The position numbers were made by a program, and so were the translations under genes. This document shows, in pieces, positions 1-8,756 of a stretch of 22,667 nt of DNA. The notes under the pieces are model-generated. The model worked only from the letters and a program-made list of their open reading frames with translations. It was not told where the DNA came from and ran no database searches. Numbering within the stretch: the first letter of the stretch is position 1; each line of letters begins with the position of its first letter. Origin of the DNA: Euprymna scolopes (taxonomy: Eukaryota > Mollusca > Cephalopoda > Sepiida > Sepiolidae); the NCBI GenBank assembly GCA_024364805.1, contig CM044501.1, positions 79,080,873-79,103,539 on the forward strand. The letters run 5' to 3'.

Positions 1-134
1 TTCTCATAACTTTTGAACTACTGATGATATTTGCATAATTAAAATGGTTTTAAGCATCTTTTACATAGCTCTTTTTCATGCAACTTGATAAAATAACAAT
101 TATCTAAAAAGAAAAAAATCAACTTGTAATGTTA
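1..134. repeat. Interspersed repeat, copy 1 (cut by window edge)
   Basis: This stretch aligns closely, with small indels, to 20415-20540; both share the core words TTTTGAACTACTGATG, TTTTAAGCATCTTTTACATA and GACAATTATCTAAAAAG or its near variant. It is in the same orientation as the other copy. The homology runs off the left edge of the window. The copies part company just after the TTGTAATG word. I do not recognise the family, and no reading frame is conserved between the copies. Confidence 0.75.
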
Positions 135-711
135 CTAATATACTGCATTCTTGTCTGTTTCTCCAGATCTCCTAAACAAATCTATATTGAACCATTAGTG
201 AAAGTTTCCTAGTCTTTTTTTTCATTTATTCGTTTTAGCACTGTTTTTGTTGTGCCATGTTAATCATGTATCAAGTGTTGTGATTACAGAGGCACAACAA
301 TAGTGTTGCATGGTTAATTTATTTTTATGGCCCATTTCACCAGCACCAAGTTTTTCAAATTCGTAACATCTTGTTTTTTCTTTCAATCATTTTACAAGTT
401 TTACAATGGACTCATCAGAGTTCTCTTTTGTTTCCAGAAACGTTCTTTCAGCGATGACTAACCTTTTTTTATATATATTTCATTTAGTAATGGGGTGATT
501 CAAGTACTTGTTCTAATTTCAATATAATTATCAATTCTGATTTTAAAATCACCTAAAAGTGTAGAATTTCAATTTTGGGCAATAAAGGTGATGTAGAGGG
601 GAGTCCTCACCAACTTTAATTTTCTTTTTAATTTGACAAACTTTTTAATGCTTTCCCTTCATGTATTGTATCCAAGATTTTGATAAACTCATTGTGAGAT
701 TTTCATCTATA
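135..711. other. AT-rich stretch without a recognisable gene
   Basis: No coding signal is seen. The one clear structure is a 10-bp perfect inverted repeat, TTGTTGTGCC at 247-256 and GGCACAACAA at 291-300, with a 34-nt loop. The rest is T-rich single-copy-looking DNA. Confidence 0.5.
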
Positions 712-1011
712 CTTTTTACTTATTATACATGTTTACACATGGAACCCAAATGTTGTATGCAGTCTACGTTGCAAGGAACATAATACAAGTAATAACTTGA
801 CTCACTTTTTTTTTTAACAATGACATTTATTTCCAGGTACTTTCCCAAATAAAATGTGATTCCAAACGTGCTCGTTTTTCCTGACACCTCTGTCCTCTCG
901 AACGTCACCCACTTTTCTAACGTGATCTCAAGCATGCTAAATGTAATCACTAGCCTGTGCACATGCTCTTTTTATAGTACTTTTTCTTCACACATGATTC
1001 GCTCTGTTACA
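712..1011. mobile_element. LTR-like fossil, copy 1 (probable solo LTR)
   Basis: The block is a diverged relative of 11216-11561: both share an early TTTACACATG word, a CAAGGAACATAA word, a TTTTATAG TATA-like word about 50-90 bp before the right end, and a right end CTGTTACAG. The better-preserved copy begins TGTAACA and ends TGTTACA, the short inverted ends usual for long terminal repeats. There is no internal gag/pol sequence beside it, so a solo LTR is the simplest reading. It looks old and decayed; the left end is approximate. Confidence 0.45.
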
Positions 1012-1489
1012 GTGCCATTTTTTTCTTATTTTTATTATTTATCGATTTGTGACATTTTTACGTTTGCTATTTTTACCAAGACACTTTTTCCGGTGCATTT
1101 TTAGATTTTAGTTTTACTGTTTGTTTAAAATCATTTTATAATTAATGCAAGCAATAGAAAATTAAGTTTTAAACAAAGGAGAAAATTAAAGGAATTGTTT
1201 TTGGAATAAGAAATTAAGCTAAAGTTTTTCCGATTTCAATACCCCAAAAAAGTTCTGACTTTTCAGATTTCTTATAAGTCGTTTAAACACTATTTTCATA
1301 AGGTTTCCAAAATGAATAAATGCTCTATCCAATTAAGTGTTCCCCAAAGTGGGACACATGCCCCATAGAGGAGCAATTTGATATTTAAGGAGGAAAATAG
1401 AACATAGCTGAGAAGACACGGGTCTAAATTTTCGATTTGGATGGGGGGGGGGATCGATTAGATAGTTTTATTTCAGTTGGTTTTTGTCT
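1012..1489. other. T-rich stretch without a recognisable gene
   Basis: Nothing coding is evident. A G10 run sits at about 1443-1452. The short frame starting at 1437 lacks any recognisable domain and overlaps an inverted repeat and an antisense LINE fragment, so I do not call it a gene. Confidence 0.5.
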
Positions 1490-1545
1490 TTGTTTTACGG
1501 CATATCAACCCTTTTCAGGTTATTTAATGGCGATTTTATTTCAGT
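1490..1545 (+). repeat. Inverted repeat arm (partner 2165-2225)
   Basis: The word TTTACGGCATATCAAC followed by a TTATTTAATG.CGA block occurs here on the plus strand and at 2225-2165 on the minus strand. The two arms are about 55 bp and flank a LINE scrap and a hairpin. They look like two members of one repeat family in opposite orientation rather than the ends of one element. Confidence 0.65.
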
Positions 1546-1566
1546 TGGAGAAGCAGAAAAGGTGTT

Positions 1567-1812
1567 TATTGTATGGTTCACTGTTTATAGTACATGTAAA
1601 CCAGTCACAGGGATACAACATTGTGGTGATGGGGTAGAGGTTGGAGCTTAGCCAATAGTGTGGATTGGAGACTTGTTTTTAGATCCTGTTTAAGAGGGAG
1701 AGACTAGTGGTAAATGTACCAATCCAGATGTGGCAACAATATTCCATGCATGAGCGACTGGTGGCTTTGTAAAGATATAAGATACTTTTTGGAATGAGCA
1801 ATTTTCTAACAT
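1567..1812 (-). mobile_element. Jockey/CR1-like LINE RT C-terminal fragment
   Basis: Read on the minus strand, this resembles the post-RT region of jockey-like non-LTR retrotransposons: LYKAT, then S-MHGILLPH in place of the usual R..MEYC.H.W, then a SLLNRI-like and a LPHHHNVVSL-like stretch (family norm LSHRRNVASL). It is related in sequence to 8150-8290 on the plus strand. Several frame changes and stops are needed to follow the similarity, so it is a dead fragment with no RT core and no poly(A) tail. It lies in opposite orientation to the LINE tail at 2396-2610. Confidence 0.6.
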
Positions 1813-1998
1813 GCTAAAGGGAGCTCAACCTTCTTTGCAGCAGTTACCCTTATAATACCAATTCTCTCAATTTTCTTTCAAGGAAATGCATTTCAATTTC
1901 AAATAAATCACAGTCCAAGCAATCACAAGCAAAGGAGTTGTTATAATGTTTTCTATTAAAGTTGTGGTCCTGGATATGACCTTAAACTATATCCAATG

Positions 1999-2039
1999 GT
2001 GAGGCTCCAGCTTGCAGGCTTGGGGAGTGTGGAGCCACC
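1999..2039. repeat. GC-rich hairpin
   Basis: GGTGAGGCTCCA and TGGAGCCACC form an imperfect stem of about ten pairs with one bulge, around a loop that contains AGCTTGCAGGCT, itself partly self-complementary. It sits in a GC-rich island inside AT-rich DNA, next to the inverted repeat arm at 2165-2225. The function is unknown. Confidence 0.5.
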
Positions 2040-2164
2040 CTTTAATTGTCATTGCTCCCAGGTCCACTCTGACCCGGAGTGGTAATACCTGTTAGGGTCC
2101 CAACTATGGGTTAAATAGAAACCGACTTGCAAAAAACAAATATATTCTATTAAAAAACCTTTCT

Positions 2165-2225
2165 TCAAAATCACCGGATTCGGCATTAAATAATCTGGAA
2201 AGAGTTGATATGCCGTAAAACAACC
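2165..2225 (-). repeat. Inverted repeat arm (partner 1490-1545)
   Basis: Minus-strand copy of the block at 1490-1545, with the same TTTACGGCATATCAAC word. The repeat probably continues on the minus strand into the GC-rich DNA down to about 1990, where the plus copy has nothing comparable. Confidence 0.6.
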
Positions 2226-2395
2226 AACCAATATCTTGAAAATTTAAATTCTTAAGTTGGAAATTTTTAGTCTTAATCAGCCTACAAGTCAGAGTTAGAT
2301 TCATCAAAAGACAGTTTGAATATTGGAAGACTTTGAAATAAAGAGTCAGAAAATCAGATATTGTGGAATTCTAGAAGTCGGGGGGAGGGGGGTGT

Positions 2396-2610
2396 TAGTC
2401 ACAAAGTGCTTCCCTGAGTACTACCACACGGTCATCTTCAAATCCAATGTCAATAAATACTTGTCATAACATGTCTTCATCAAATTTTATCATTCTATTC
2501 ATTATTTCCAATCCTCTCATAATGTTCATCATAATTTAACTGATAATTTATCTATCTCAATACTTATCCTTGACTGATTCTTAGTCTAAATAAATGGTAG
2601 CACAATAATA
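2396..2610 (+). mobile_element. Jockey-like LINE 3' tail fragment
   Basis: One frame from 2396 reads KCFPEYYHTV then FKSNVNKYLS and a stop. This matches the C-terminal signature of jockey-like LINEs (xCFPD.YN...FKSNVNRYL) that also appears at 8515-8640 and 22110-22200 in this window. A 3' UTR-like stretch follows and includes a CTAAATAAATGG word. All upstream RT sequence is missing, as expected for a 5'-truncated insertion. No clear poly(A) tail remains. Confidence 0.65.
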
Positions 2611-2635
2611 GTAAATAAGGAAATTTGGTGCAATT

Positions 2636-3051
2636 CCAGAAGTCAACCTAATTTAAAAAACAAAAATACAGAAAAATCTTCATGATGAATGTATCATTTA
2701 CGGAACGAAAATGTCATATTCTAAAAACCATGTAAATTGATCAAGTAGTTTTTTTTTTAATTAAGAAAATCAATTTTACAATGAAGAGAGATGTGTTTTG
2801 AATCATTGTGTTCAATAAATAAGGGGGAGACAACTCAATTCTAACTATAAACAGCAAAATCAACCTTGCAATGGTTATAATTTACTATTAAAATCGCTAA
2901 AAATCATAAAATTTGATTTTTTTAATTAAAAAAACTACTTGATAAAATTACATGATTTTTTGGAATAAGATATTTATGTTAAGTAATGGGTACATACACC
3001 ATAAAGATTTTTCTGTCATTTTGTTTTTTTTTCAATTAGGTTGAATTCTGG
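2636..3051. mobile_element. Long-TIR palindromic MITE
   Basis: The two ends are inverted copies: CCAGAAGTCAACCTAATT at 2636 and CCAGAATTCAACCTAATT reading leftwards from 3051. The similarity continues inward for about 130-140 bp through CAGAAAAATCTT, ATGTA and GATCAAGTAGTTTTTTT. A unique centre of about 130 bp, including AATAAGGGGGAGACAAC, separates the arms. It has no coding capacity. I found no convincing target site duplication, so the superfamily is not assigned. Confidence 0.75.
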
Positions 3052-3130
3052 ATAAGAACTGAAAATTTTTGTTAAATATCCCCCCTACTCACACCATCTA
3101 TAATATAAATCTCATCTGTCTGTTTAAATC

Positions 3131-3213
3131 TATGTATGTATGTATGTATGTATGTATGTATGTATGTATGCATGTATGTATGTATGTATGCATGTATGCA
3201 TGTATGTATGTAT
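3131..3213. repeat. (ATGT)n microsatellite inside Helitron
   Basis: About 20 units of TATG are interrupted by three CATG variants. The tract sits some 35 bp inside the Helitron 5' end. Reading frames across it give MYVC repeats, which are an artefact of the tract. Confidence 0.95.
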
Positions 3214-3511
3214 TAAACTTTCAACAGAAGCGATGGATTTTTACGAGATCAGTATTGTTTTGAAGATCGACCCTTCAGACGACAAATATACAAAAAATTG
3301 GCCAAAAACATTAACTTCTTCAACCTCAACTGGGCACTTTTCTACAGGACAGGGAGGGGGTCGCATTTTTTTGCCGATATTTTCAAAAGTCATCCCTCTT
3401 TTCGATTGACTAGCCTTAATTTAAACCTTTGCCACTTCCGGTTTGGCAATGGACGCAACGGCAAAGACGTCACGTTTTTTTTTTCACATTCTTTTCCTCC
3501 TTCACGGTACG

Positions 3512-3521
3512 GGTTCAAGCC
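3512..3521 (+). promoter_or_regulatory. B-box-like word in Helitron
   Basis: GGTTCAAGCC matches the Pol III internal B-box consensus GGTTCRANNCC without its optional base. Flanking ACGGG and CCTGC could form a T-arm-like stem. A weak A-box-like TGGCAATGG lies upstream near 3444. It may be the remnant of a captured tRNA or tRNA-derived SINE. Confidence 0.45.
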
Positions 3522-3585
3522 TGCCTGCCTACTATCACTTTTTTTTTTTTTTTTTTTTTTTTGCTCAACACACACCTCTAAACAG

Positions 3586-3600
3586 TCGGGCAATGCCGGG
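3586..3600 (+). terminator. Helitron 3' terminal hairpin
   Basis: The TCGGGC arm and GCCGGG arm pair around an AAT loop, with a central G.G mismatch. Twelve bases separate it from the CTAG end. This is the replication/transposition end signal expected of Helitrons; the same layout occurs at 14478-14504 and 16726-16752. Confidence 0.8.
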
Positions 3601-3613
3601 CACCCAGGCTAGT

Positions 3614-3945
3614 ATCATATAAAAGACAATGCTGTAAACTTTTATGAAGTGAATAAATTTTTTTCTGTTGTTTTCATCATCAGGGCACAAAAGTTCTTCC
3701 TTTACCTGTCAATATGTCACCTAATTCATTTGCAATAATAGACCCATTTGCTGTATTGATCTGCAGTTTTTCTAACTCGTATTAATCTCTGCAGCTCGGC
3801 AGCTTCTTGTGTGCCACTCTCATTGTTCTTGTTAATAGATTGACATTTAAGACCTATGAGACCATTTTTTCTCCTTTTCATTCCAATGTTTTCTGTGGAA
3901 AGAGAAAGAAAGCGGCCACATGTTGCATGTATGTGTAGGGGGTTG
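3614..3945. other. Stretch without a recognisable gene
   Basis: No coding or structural signal beyond ordinary AT-rich DNA. A minus-strand frame running from 4132 to 3878 shows no recognisable domain and overlaps a repeat (3946-4052). Confidence 0.45.
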
Positions 3946-4052
3946 TGTGTCTTTCAGGCGGAATTGCTAAAAGGAAAGCAATTGCTTCGACAATACGCAT
4001 AGAAATTGTCCGCTCATTGCATGCTGCTACAATCAATCGGTGAAATCTATTA
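3946..4052. repeat. Dispersed repeat, copy 1 of pair
   Basis: It matches 4343-4450 in the same orientation over about 107 bp, at roughly 80 percent identity by eye, from GTGTCTTTCAG to TGAAATCTATTAG. Both copies contain CAATTG-like and CTCATTG.ATGC.GCTAC words. Family not recognised. Confidence 0.7.
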
Positions 4053-4342
4053 GTCAAACTCCGGAATCTGCACAGAATTTTGAACAGGCCTTTTATTAAA
4101 TCTACGTGGGTCGTTGGCTCTTGTTCCATCAACCATGACCAGGTTCTTTCTTAAGTGATTCTTAATTATATATCAGCTGTACCAAGGACTGATCCTTCAA
4201 CCCCTATAAAACTTAGAACTGATTGTACTAAGCACTTTATCCATACTGCTACATGTCTACATGGGTACTAAGATTTCTACCCTGTCATGGCTGACAGTGA
4301 AATGAATAAATGATTCCATAAATAATAAAGTGTGGGAGTAAA

Positions 4343-4450
4343 GGTGTCTTTCAGACAGAATTGCTAAAAGATAAGCAATTCTTTCTACAATACGTATGAT
4401 AATTTTCCTCTCATTGTATGCCGCTACAGGCAATTGGTGAAATCTATAAG
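4343..4450. repeat. Dispersed repeat, copy 2 of pair
   Basis: Direct-orientation relative of 3946-4052, about 400 bp away. The intervening DNA does not repeat. The similarity stops sharply after TGAAATCTATAAG. Confidence 0.7.
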
Positions 4451-4520
4451 AGCTAACGTTTTGACAATATGGCAGTATGTGCTATCACTTACTGATTATA
4501 TGCCAAACATTTTGCTGGAT

Positions 4521-4775
4521 TGTATTTATCTCCCTCCCATGGCAGGAAGATTAGGCACTAGGGTCGGAAAGTGGAATTGAAGAGCAAACACCCCCTGAGG
4601 AGGAGCAATCTGGTCAGCAGAAAAATGCTTGGCCAGCCCCGTAAGCATTCTTTGGTAGTAGTGCCTCAGCAGTAAACTAACCGCTGCTCAAAGAGAGAAG
4701 GCAAAGCCTGGGAGTGTGGACCTCCTAGGACTACACAGGGCCAACAACATGCCACAATCAACAGGGAGAAGCCAT
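4521..4775. repeat. 250-bp repeat, copy 1
   Basis: It aligns to 6087-6348 in the same orientation: TATTTATCTCC.TCCCATGG, GGAAAGTGGAATTGAAGA, AGAGAGAAGGCAAAGC and CA.CATACCACA-type words recur in order. Identity is roughly 70 percent with indels. The second copy runs on towards a LINE C-terminus (6450-6650), so this may be the part upstream of that coding tail, although I see no clean reading frame in it. Confidence 0.6.
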
Positions 4776-5234
4776 TTCAGTAATAGAATAAACTCTGTTG
4801 ATTTGGGTGATGAAGGCAAAAATGCCATATCTGTTCATTGATGCATGTGGTTTGATATATAATTATTTTGTTGCATTGTCTCTTAATGTTTCTGAATTTT
4901 TTTAGATGAGGATTGGTAATTAGTATTATTTGGATTATGACAACTAGTGTTTAATCTTACTTGTTATTCTCACAACGTTTGGGTCGATGCCTCAAAAAGC
5001 TCTTCATCAAACTACGGAGTGCATGATGAGTGAAGAAACACAGCTGTTTTATACAGCTTGGTCAGTTGCTGCTGATAAAAATGCCTTCATGAGATCTGAT
5101 TGGTCAGCAAAATAATGAGATGTGCAGAAAGAAAGAAACTGTGTTGACTTTTGCTACTTGGATGAAGGTTAAACTTGATAATGGGCTTTTGTAAGTAAAT
5201 ATGCATGAGTGGGTAAAAATTTCTGTGTCGCTTG
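4776..5234. other. Stretch without a recognisable gene
   Basis: AT-rich, with no coding signal. GATTGGTCAGC at about 5098 resembles an inverted CCAAT box, but no TATA box is placed near it, so I attach no function to it. Confidence 0.4.
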
Positions 5235-5263
5235 CAGTGGCATACAGAGAGAGGGGTGGAGGT
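5235..5263 (+). repeat. hAT-like terminal inverted repeat remnant
   Basis: CAGTGGCATACAGAGAGAGG resembles the CAGTGGCGTAC start of the hAT-type MITE at 8765. A further relative, CAGTGGTATACAAAGGGAGG, lies at about 8019. No matching right end is visible, so only one end survives. Confidence 0.35.
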
Positions 5264-5530
5264 GAGGGATGTTCAAATTGGGGGTAGGGCATCAAATTGG
5301 AGAGAGAAATCAGATATTGATTTTGAAATTCCAGAAATGATAAATCATATTTTTGGAGGCTAGAGGCAATGGCGATAGAAGCAACTGACCAACCTGGCAT
5401 TAATCAGCATTGAAAAACGAATTTCTCACAGCTAATGTCAAAAGTGGAATAGTTCGTTTTCGGACATGAGGAATTATTTGAAAAAAATAAATTTATAAAT
5501 TTGGTTGATTTTCATTTAAATTGAATAAAG
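5264..5530. repeat. Near-identical 265-bp direct repeat, copy A
   Basis: It matches 6767-7031 over its whole length with few differences (roughly 95 percent by eye), from G.G.GATGTTCAAA to ATTGAATAAAG. Flanks on both sides are unrelated between the copies, so the boundaries are sharp. There is no convincing reading frame. The AATAAAG right end is compatible with a 3' processed element, but there is no poly(A) tail. Confidence 0.85.
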
Positions 5531-5884
5531 AGATCTAAATCAAAACAGAAGGGGAGGGGGAGTACAAGCGATACATCAAAGCGCTTTTTATCAAACTCTA
5601 TTGGATGTCCAGAACACTATCTTCAGGAGCTGAAATTTCTATTCTTTTAATTTTATAAGCCATCTCCTGCACATTTTTTTATTCAGGTAGTCTTCACCAT
5701 AAGCTGAGAAATTATTTCAAATCGATTTGGCTGTAAAGCTACCTATTTAAAATATATTAAGCATTATGTGCCTCAAATTCCAAAGGCAAGTGATTCAAGG
5801 AAATAAGCTATAAGAGTAGAAAGTTTTCCAGCATCTGGGAACCTTGCAGTGAAGGTGAAGGATTTTGCTACTAATCAAGTCAGT

Positions 5885-6075
5885 TGGGGATATTTACACT
5901 GAAAGGATACAATACAAATGCATCAAGTCCATAGGAACACATTCCATGAAAGTATTTATAAAACAAGCACAGAGATGCAACATTGCAGTAATGGAACAGT
6001 GCTTGGTAGACAGTGCTGAACCTATTTGACTCTTTTTGGAGAATCCTGTCCAAAAGGAAGAGACCCATAGTTGGT
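5885..6075 (-). mobile_element. Jockey-like LINE C-terminal fragment
   Basis: The minus-strand frame reads NVASLCLFYKYFHGMCS followed by L-AFV. This matches the conserved post-RT stretch RRNVASLSLFYRYFHGKCSDEL of jockey-like LINEs, also seen at 21900-21990 on the plus strand. Upstream in the same frame is LFLLDRI-QKESN, matching SLLDRVQKRA. This is one of the better-conserved scraps, but it lacks the RT domain, the 3' UTR and a tail. Confidence 0.7.
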
Positions 6076-6086
6076 TCAACTGAAAA

Positions 6087-6348
6087 GTTATTTATCTCCT
6101 TCCCATGGTGGGAAGATGTGACACAAGGGTTGGAAAGTGGAATTGAAGATGTGACACAAGGGTTGGAAAGTGGAATTGAAGAGTCAGTGCCTTAGAGGAA
6201 GAGCACTTCCCCAGTAGGAGCGCCTCAGGCGATTAGCAATAAACTAGCAAACTAGCCCTTCCTCAAAAGAGAGAAGGCAAAGCTTAGAAGGTTGGATTTT
6301 CTAGAATTGTGCAGGATCAGCAACATACCACAGTCAAGAGGGAAAAGG
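6087..6348. repeat. 250-bp repeat, copy 2, with internal tandem duplication
   Basis: Relative of 4521-4775. It differs by an exact 33-bp tandem duplication at 6115-6180 that the first copy lacks, so the duplication happened in this copy. It is followed after about 100 bp by LINE C-terminal coding sequence. Confidence 0.6.
6115..6180. repeat. Exact 33-bp tandem duplication
   Basis: Two identical units (6115-6147 and 6148-6180) begin GATGTGACAC and end GGAATTGAA. Their identity indicates a recent event. Confidence 0.95.
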
Positions 6349-6449
6349 TTGTTTGTTTCAGAAATGTCATGCTATTGACTTATTTTCATTAATCAACAGG
6401 TAGTATCATCAATAATCTGCAAACGACATCTAGGCTAATTCAGACATAC

Positions 6450-6655
6450 CCTAAGGTTGGCTCCAAAGAGAATTGTCAATCAAGTGCTCTAATGGACCCC
6501 TGATGGAAAAAGAGGATAACCAAAAATGAACTGGAAACAAACAATCAAGAGAGATTTGATTGCAATAGGAAGAAACTGGAGGGACACTGTGGATCTAGTT
6601 TCAGATTAAAAACAATGGTTTACTTCTATTGCCTCATGAGTTACAGGATGCTGCA
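6450..6655 (+). mobile_element. LINE C-terminal fragment (WTPDGKR..RPK type)
   Basis: One frame from about 6480 reads QVL, stop, WTPDGKRG, stop, PK, then W-QTIKRDLIAIGRNW, followed by LVSD, stop, KQWF. This matches the C-terminal tail of a common invertebrate LINE type (QAL.WTP.GKR.RGRPK.TW...I..DL...G..W.....D...W). Just upstream, LAPKRIVNQ corresponds to the LRKP...ITRQ part. At least three in-frame stops make it a dead copy. Only the C-terminal tail is present, with no tail of A. Confidence 0.7.
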
Positions 6656-6766
6656 GTTTGTAAACAAGTCTAGACTCTATTGACTTCAAGATCGAGTGAC
6701 CATCATTACTTATCTATATTGAATTATGAAATTATTTAAACACCTCGACAAGTTCCAATTGATAAT

Positions 6767-7031
6767 GAGAGATGTTCAAACTGGGGGTAGGGCATCCAAT
6801 TGGAGAGAGAAATCAGATATTGATTTTGAAATTCCAGCAATGATAAATCAATTTTGGAGGCTAGAGGCAATGGCGATAGAAGCAACTGACTAACCTGGCA
6901 TTAATCCGCATTGAAAAACGAATTTTTCACAGCTAATGTCAAAAGTGGAATAGTTTGTTTTCGGACATGAGGAATTATTTGAAAAAAAGAAATTTATAAA
7001 TTTGGTTGATTTTCATTTAAATTGAATAAAG
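6767..7031. repeat. Near-identical 265-bp direct repeat, copy B
   Basis: Partner of 5264-5530, same orientation, about 1.5 kb away. The sequence between the copies is not duplicated, so this is a dispersed element or a gene-conversion product rather than a simple tandem duplication. Confidence 0.85.
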
Positions 7032-7195
7032 TGTTATTTTATTTTATAGGAATTACTCCAGACAAGACATGAAGCCACTTGATGTAAGGATCTAACAAGA
7101 ATGAATATTACAAAAGATAAGAGATGCCTATGACCTTAGTCTTAAAAAGATCAAGGTTATAGGTAGGAGGAAAACAGTTTGTAGGAAGAGAGTTC

Positions 7196-7639
7196 AGTGC
7201 TTGTTAAGATAGAGTCGACAAATAGAATTTTTAAATATGTGGTTTTAAGCAAAAACAGCAGTACTTACTTGCCATGTCGAAAATATTAATATATCCAAAA
7301 ATCACAAATTTACAGAATAGACCAACTGCTATTATGTTTTTAATTTTAAAAAAATAAGTCTATCGCTATAGGCAGTAAATGTCGGAAACCATTACAGTGG
7401 AGAAAAGGGAGATATATGTGTCCCCTGTATTTGCAATCTTCAAGGTGTTCACATCTAGGGAAAATGCAATTTCCCCCAATTTTCTGTAAAAATTACTTTT
7501 AACTACAAATAATTTTCTAGTCAATGAATTTTCAGAATTTTTGGATATATTACTATTTTTGACATGACAAGTAATGTTTCTGCTTAAAACCACATATTTA
7601 AAAAAAATCGATCTGTTGACTCTATTTTAACTAACACCA
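7196..7639. mobile_element. Long-TIR MITE with flanking AGAGTTC
   Basis: The ends are inverted copies for about 105 bp: GTTAAGATAGAGTCGACA on the left and GTTAAAATAGAGTCAACA reading in from the right, then AAATATGTGGTTTTAAGC and ATATCCAAAAAT in both arms. A 7-bp direct repeat, AGAGTTC, flanks the element (7189-7195 and 7640-7646) and would rejoin a continuous outer sequence, so it is probably the target duplication. The centre has no coding capacity; a minus-strand frame at 7366-7593 is incidental. Superfamily not assigned. Confidence 0.75.
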
Positions 7640-7849
7640 AGAGTTCCACAAGCCTGCTGTGCTTGGAAAGAAGATACTGGAATAGGAAGCTATATTACAA
7701 TGAAGTATTAAAACAGCAAATTGATTGAAACCAATAGACCAATAAGTCAAACGAGCTGGAACAAAGGAGCAGGGAATAGATGAGACAATTCTAAAGAACA
7801 CATGCAATTTTATTTCATCTGTGTTTACATATTAAAACTATTTCTCTTT

Positions 7850-7990
7850 CTTATGATATATTCAGTACTAGGATTTATACTTGTCATTGGTGCATACAAT
7901 CGAGTTGGGCTTGGGCATCATCAGACCTTTACACTCCACTGCATCCAGATCTATTGTCCCATGTAATTCATCTTACTTGAAAAATATCTA
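7850..7990. repeat. LINE-tail-associated repeat
   Basis: ATATTCAGTACTAGGATTTATACTTG resembles 8082-8105, and TGGGCATCATCAGACCTTTAC resembles TGGGTATCACCAGACCTTTGC at about 8695. The two matching pieces lie within or beside the jockey-like LINE tail at 8082-8720, so this is probably a second, internally deleted copy. Confidence 0.5.
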
Positions 7991-8081
7991 GAGATCATAC
8001 CCTCTCATGAGGACAGTGGTATACAAAGGGAGGTGAGGGTATCCAGTCATATTCAAATTATCTTCCTTTTTTATAGTATTT

Positions 8082-8720
8082 TTCAATACTAGGACTTAAA
8101 CTTGAGCCTTTGAGGCATACAAGGCTGCTGCAACGAAGGTGGGCTCACTGTACTGTGCTAGAAAATTACTCACACCTGACAGTACCATGTATCTCTATAA
8201 AGCCACAATTCGCCATGCATGGAGTATTGTTGTCATGTCTGCACCAGTGCATCTATCACTAGTTTCTTCTTCTTAGACAGGGTTTAAAAAAAGATTAAAA
8301 TCTATAAAGTCCCACATTATCAACCAAGCTCCAATCCCTGCCCAATCACTGAAATGATGCATCCTTGTACCTCTTTTACAAGTACTTTACTGGAATATGC
8401 TCTGCCAAACTTGTGGCATTTGTGGCCCCTTGACGTAAATACTCTAACCCGATAAGCAGCAAAATTTCATCCCTTTACTGTAAAGGTCCCTAGATACTGG
8501 AAAGTTTTCTACTCAGATAGTTTCTTCTCATGAACTGTTAGACTTTGGAATTCCTTCCATGTTTCCTGCTTTCCTGACTGTACTAAAATGTAGAAATTTA
8601 AATGTAATATGAACAGATATCTTGTTGCTCAACTCCCTACATAGTGTCCCTGTAGACATGGTTCCAAATAGTAGCCTCTTACATCCAAGTGGCCTGGGTA
8701 TCACCAGACCTTTGCAAGCC
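8082..8720 (+). mobile_element. Jockey-like LINE post-RT fragment
   Basis: From about 8108 one frame reads EAYKAAATKVGSL, ARKLLTPDS and LYKATIRHAWSIV, matching the region just after the RT domain of jockey-like LINEs (KA..K.G.L.RAR.Y.....L..LYK..IR..MEYC.H.W). Near 8515-8640 another frame reads SDSFFS, stop, TVRLWNSF, SCFPD and then FKCNMNRYL, which is the C-terminal signature. Stops and shifts separate these blocks. The RT catalytic core is absent. The tail is interrupted downstream by the MITE at 8765-8946. Confidence 0.75.
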
Positions 8721-8756
8721 ATTGATTCCTTCATCCTAGTTTCATAGGCACACTCA

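Larger units (their letters stand above)
3097..3612 (+). mobile_element. Non-autonomous Helitron (516 bp)
   Basis: The element starts TCTATAATATAAATC after an A and ends CTAG before a T, which fits Helitron insertion between A and T without a target duplication. Just before the end is a hairpin of six pair positions with an AAT loop and one G.G mismatch (3586-3600), and 12 nt separate it from the end. An (ATGT)n tract sits near the 5' end and a T24 tract near the 3' end. A perfect Pol III B-box-like word, GGTTCAAGCC, lies at 3512-3521. No Rep or helicase is encoded, so it depends on an autonomous partner. Confidence 0.8.

Noticed and set aside
3069-3409. Reading frames giving MYVCMYVC repeats and a following frame
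   Set aside because: They come from the (ATGT)n tract and T-run inside a non-autonomous Helitron; there is no domain and no conserved start context.
3878-4132. 84-codon minus-strand frame
   Set aside because: It overlaps a dispersed repeat whose second copy (4343-4450) does not keep the frame, and it has no recognisable domain.
4559-4563. ACTAG as the end of a minus-strand Helitron
   Set aside because: No hairpin lies at the expected 12-nt distance; the same holds for the other isolated CTAGT or ACTAG words in the window.
7204-7630. TTAA on both sides as a piggyBac target duplication for the palindromic element
   Set aside because: The inverted similarity continues outward past the TTAA on both sides, so TTAA lies within the arms; AGAGTTC is the better candidate duplication.
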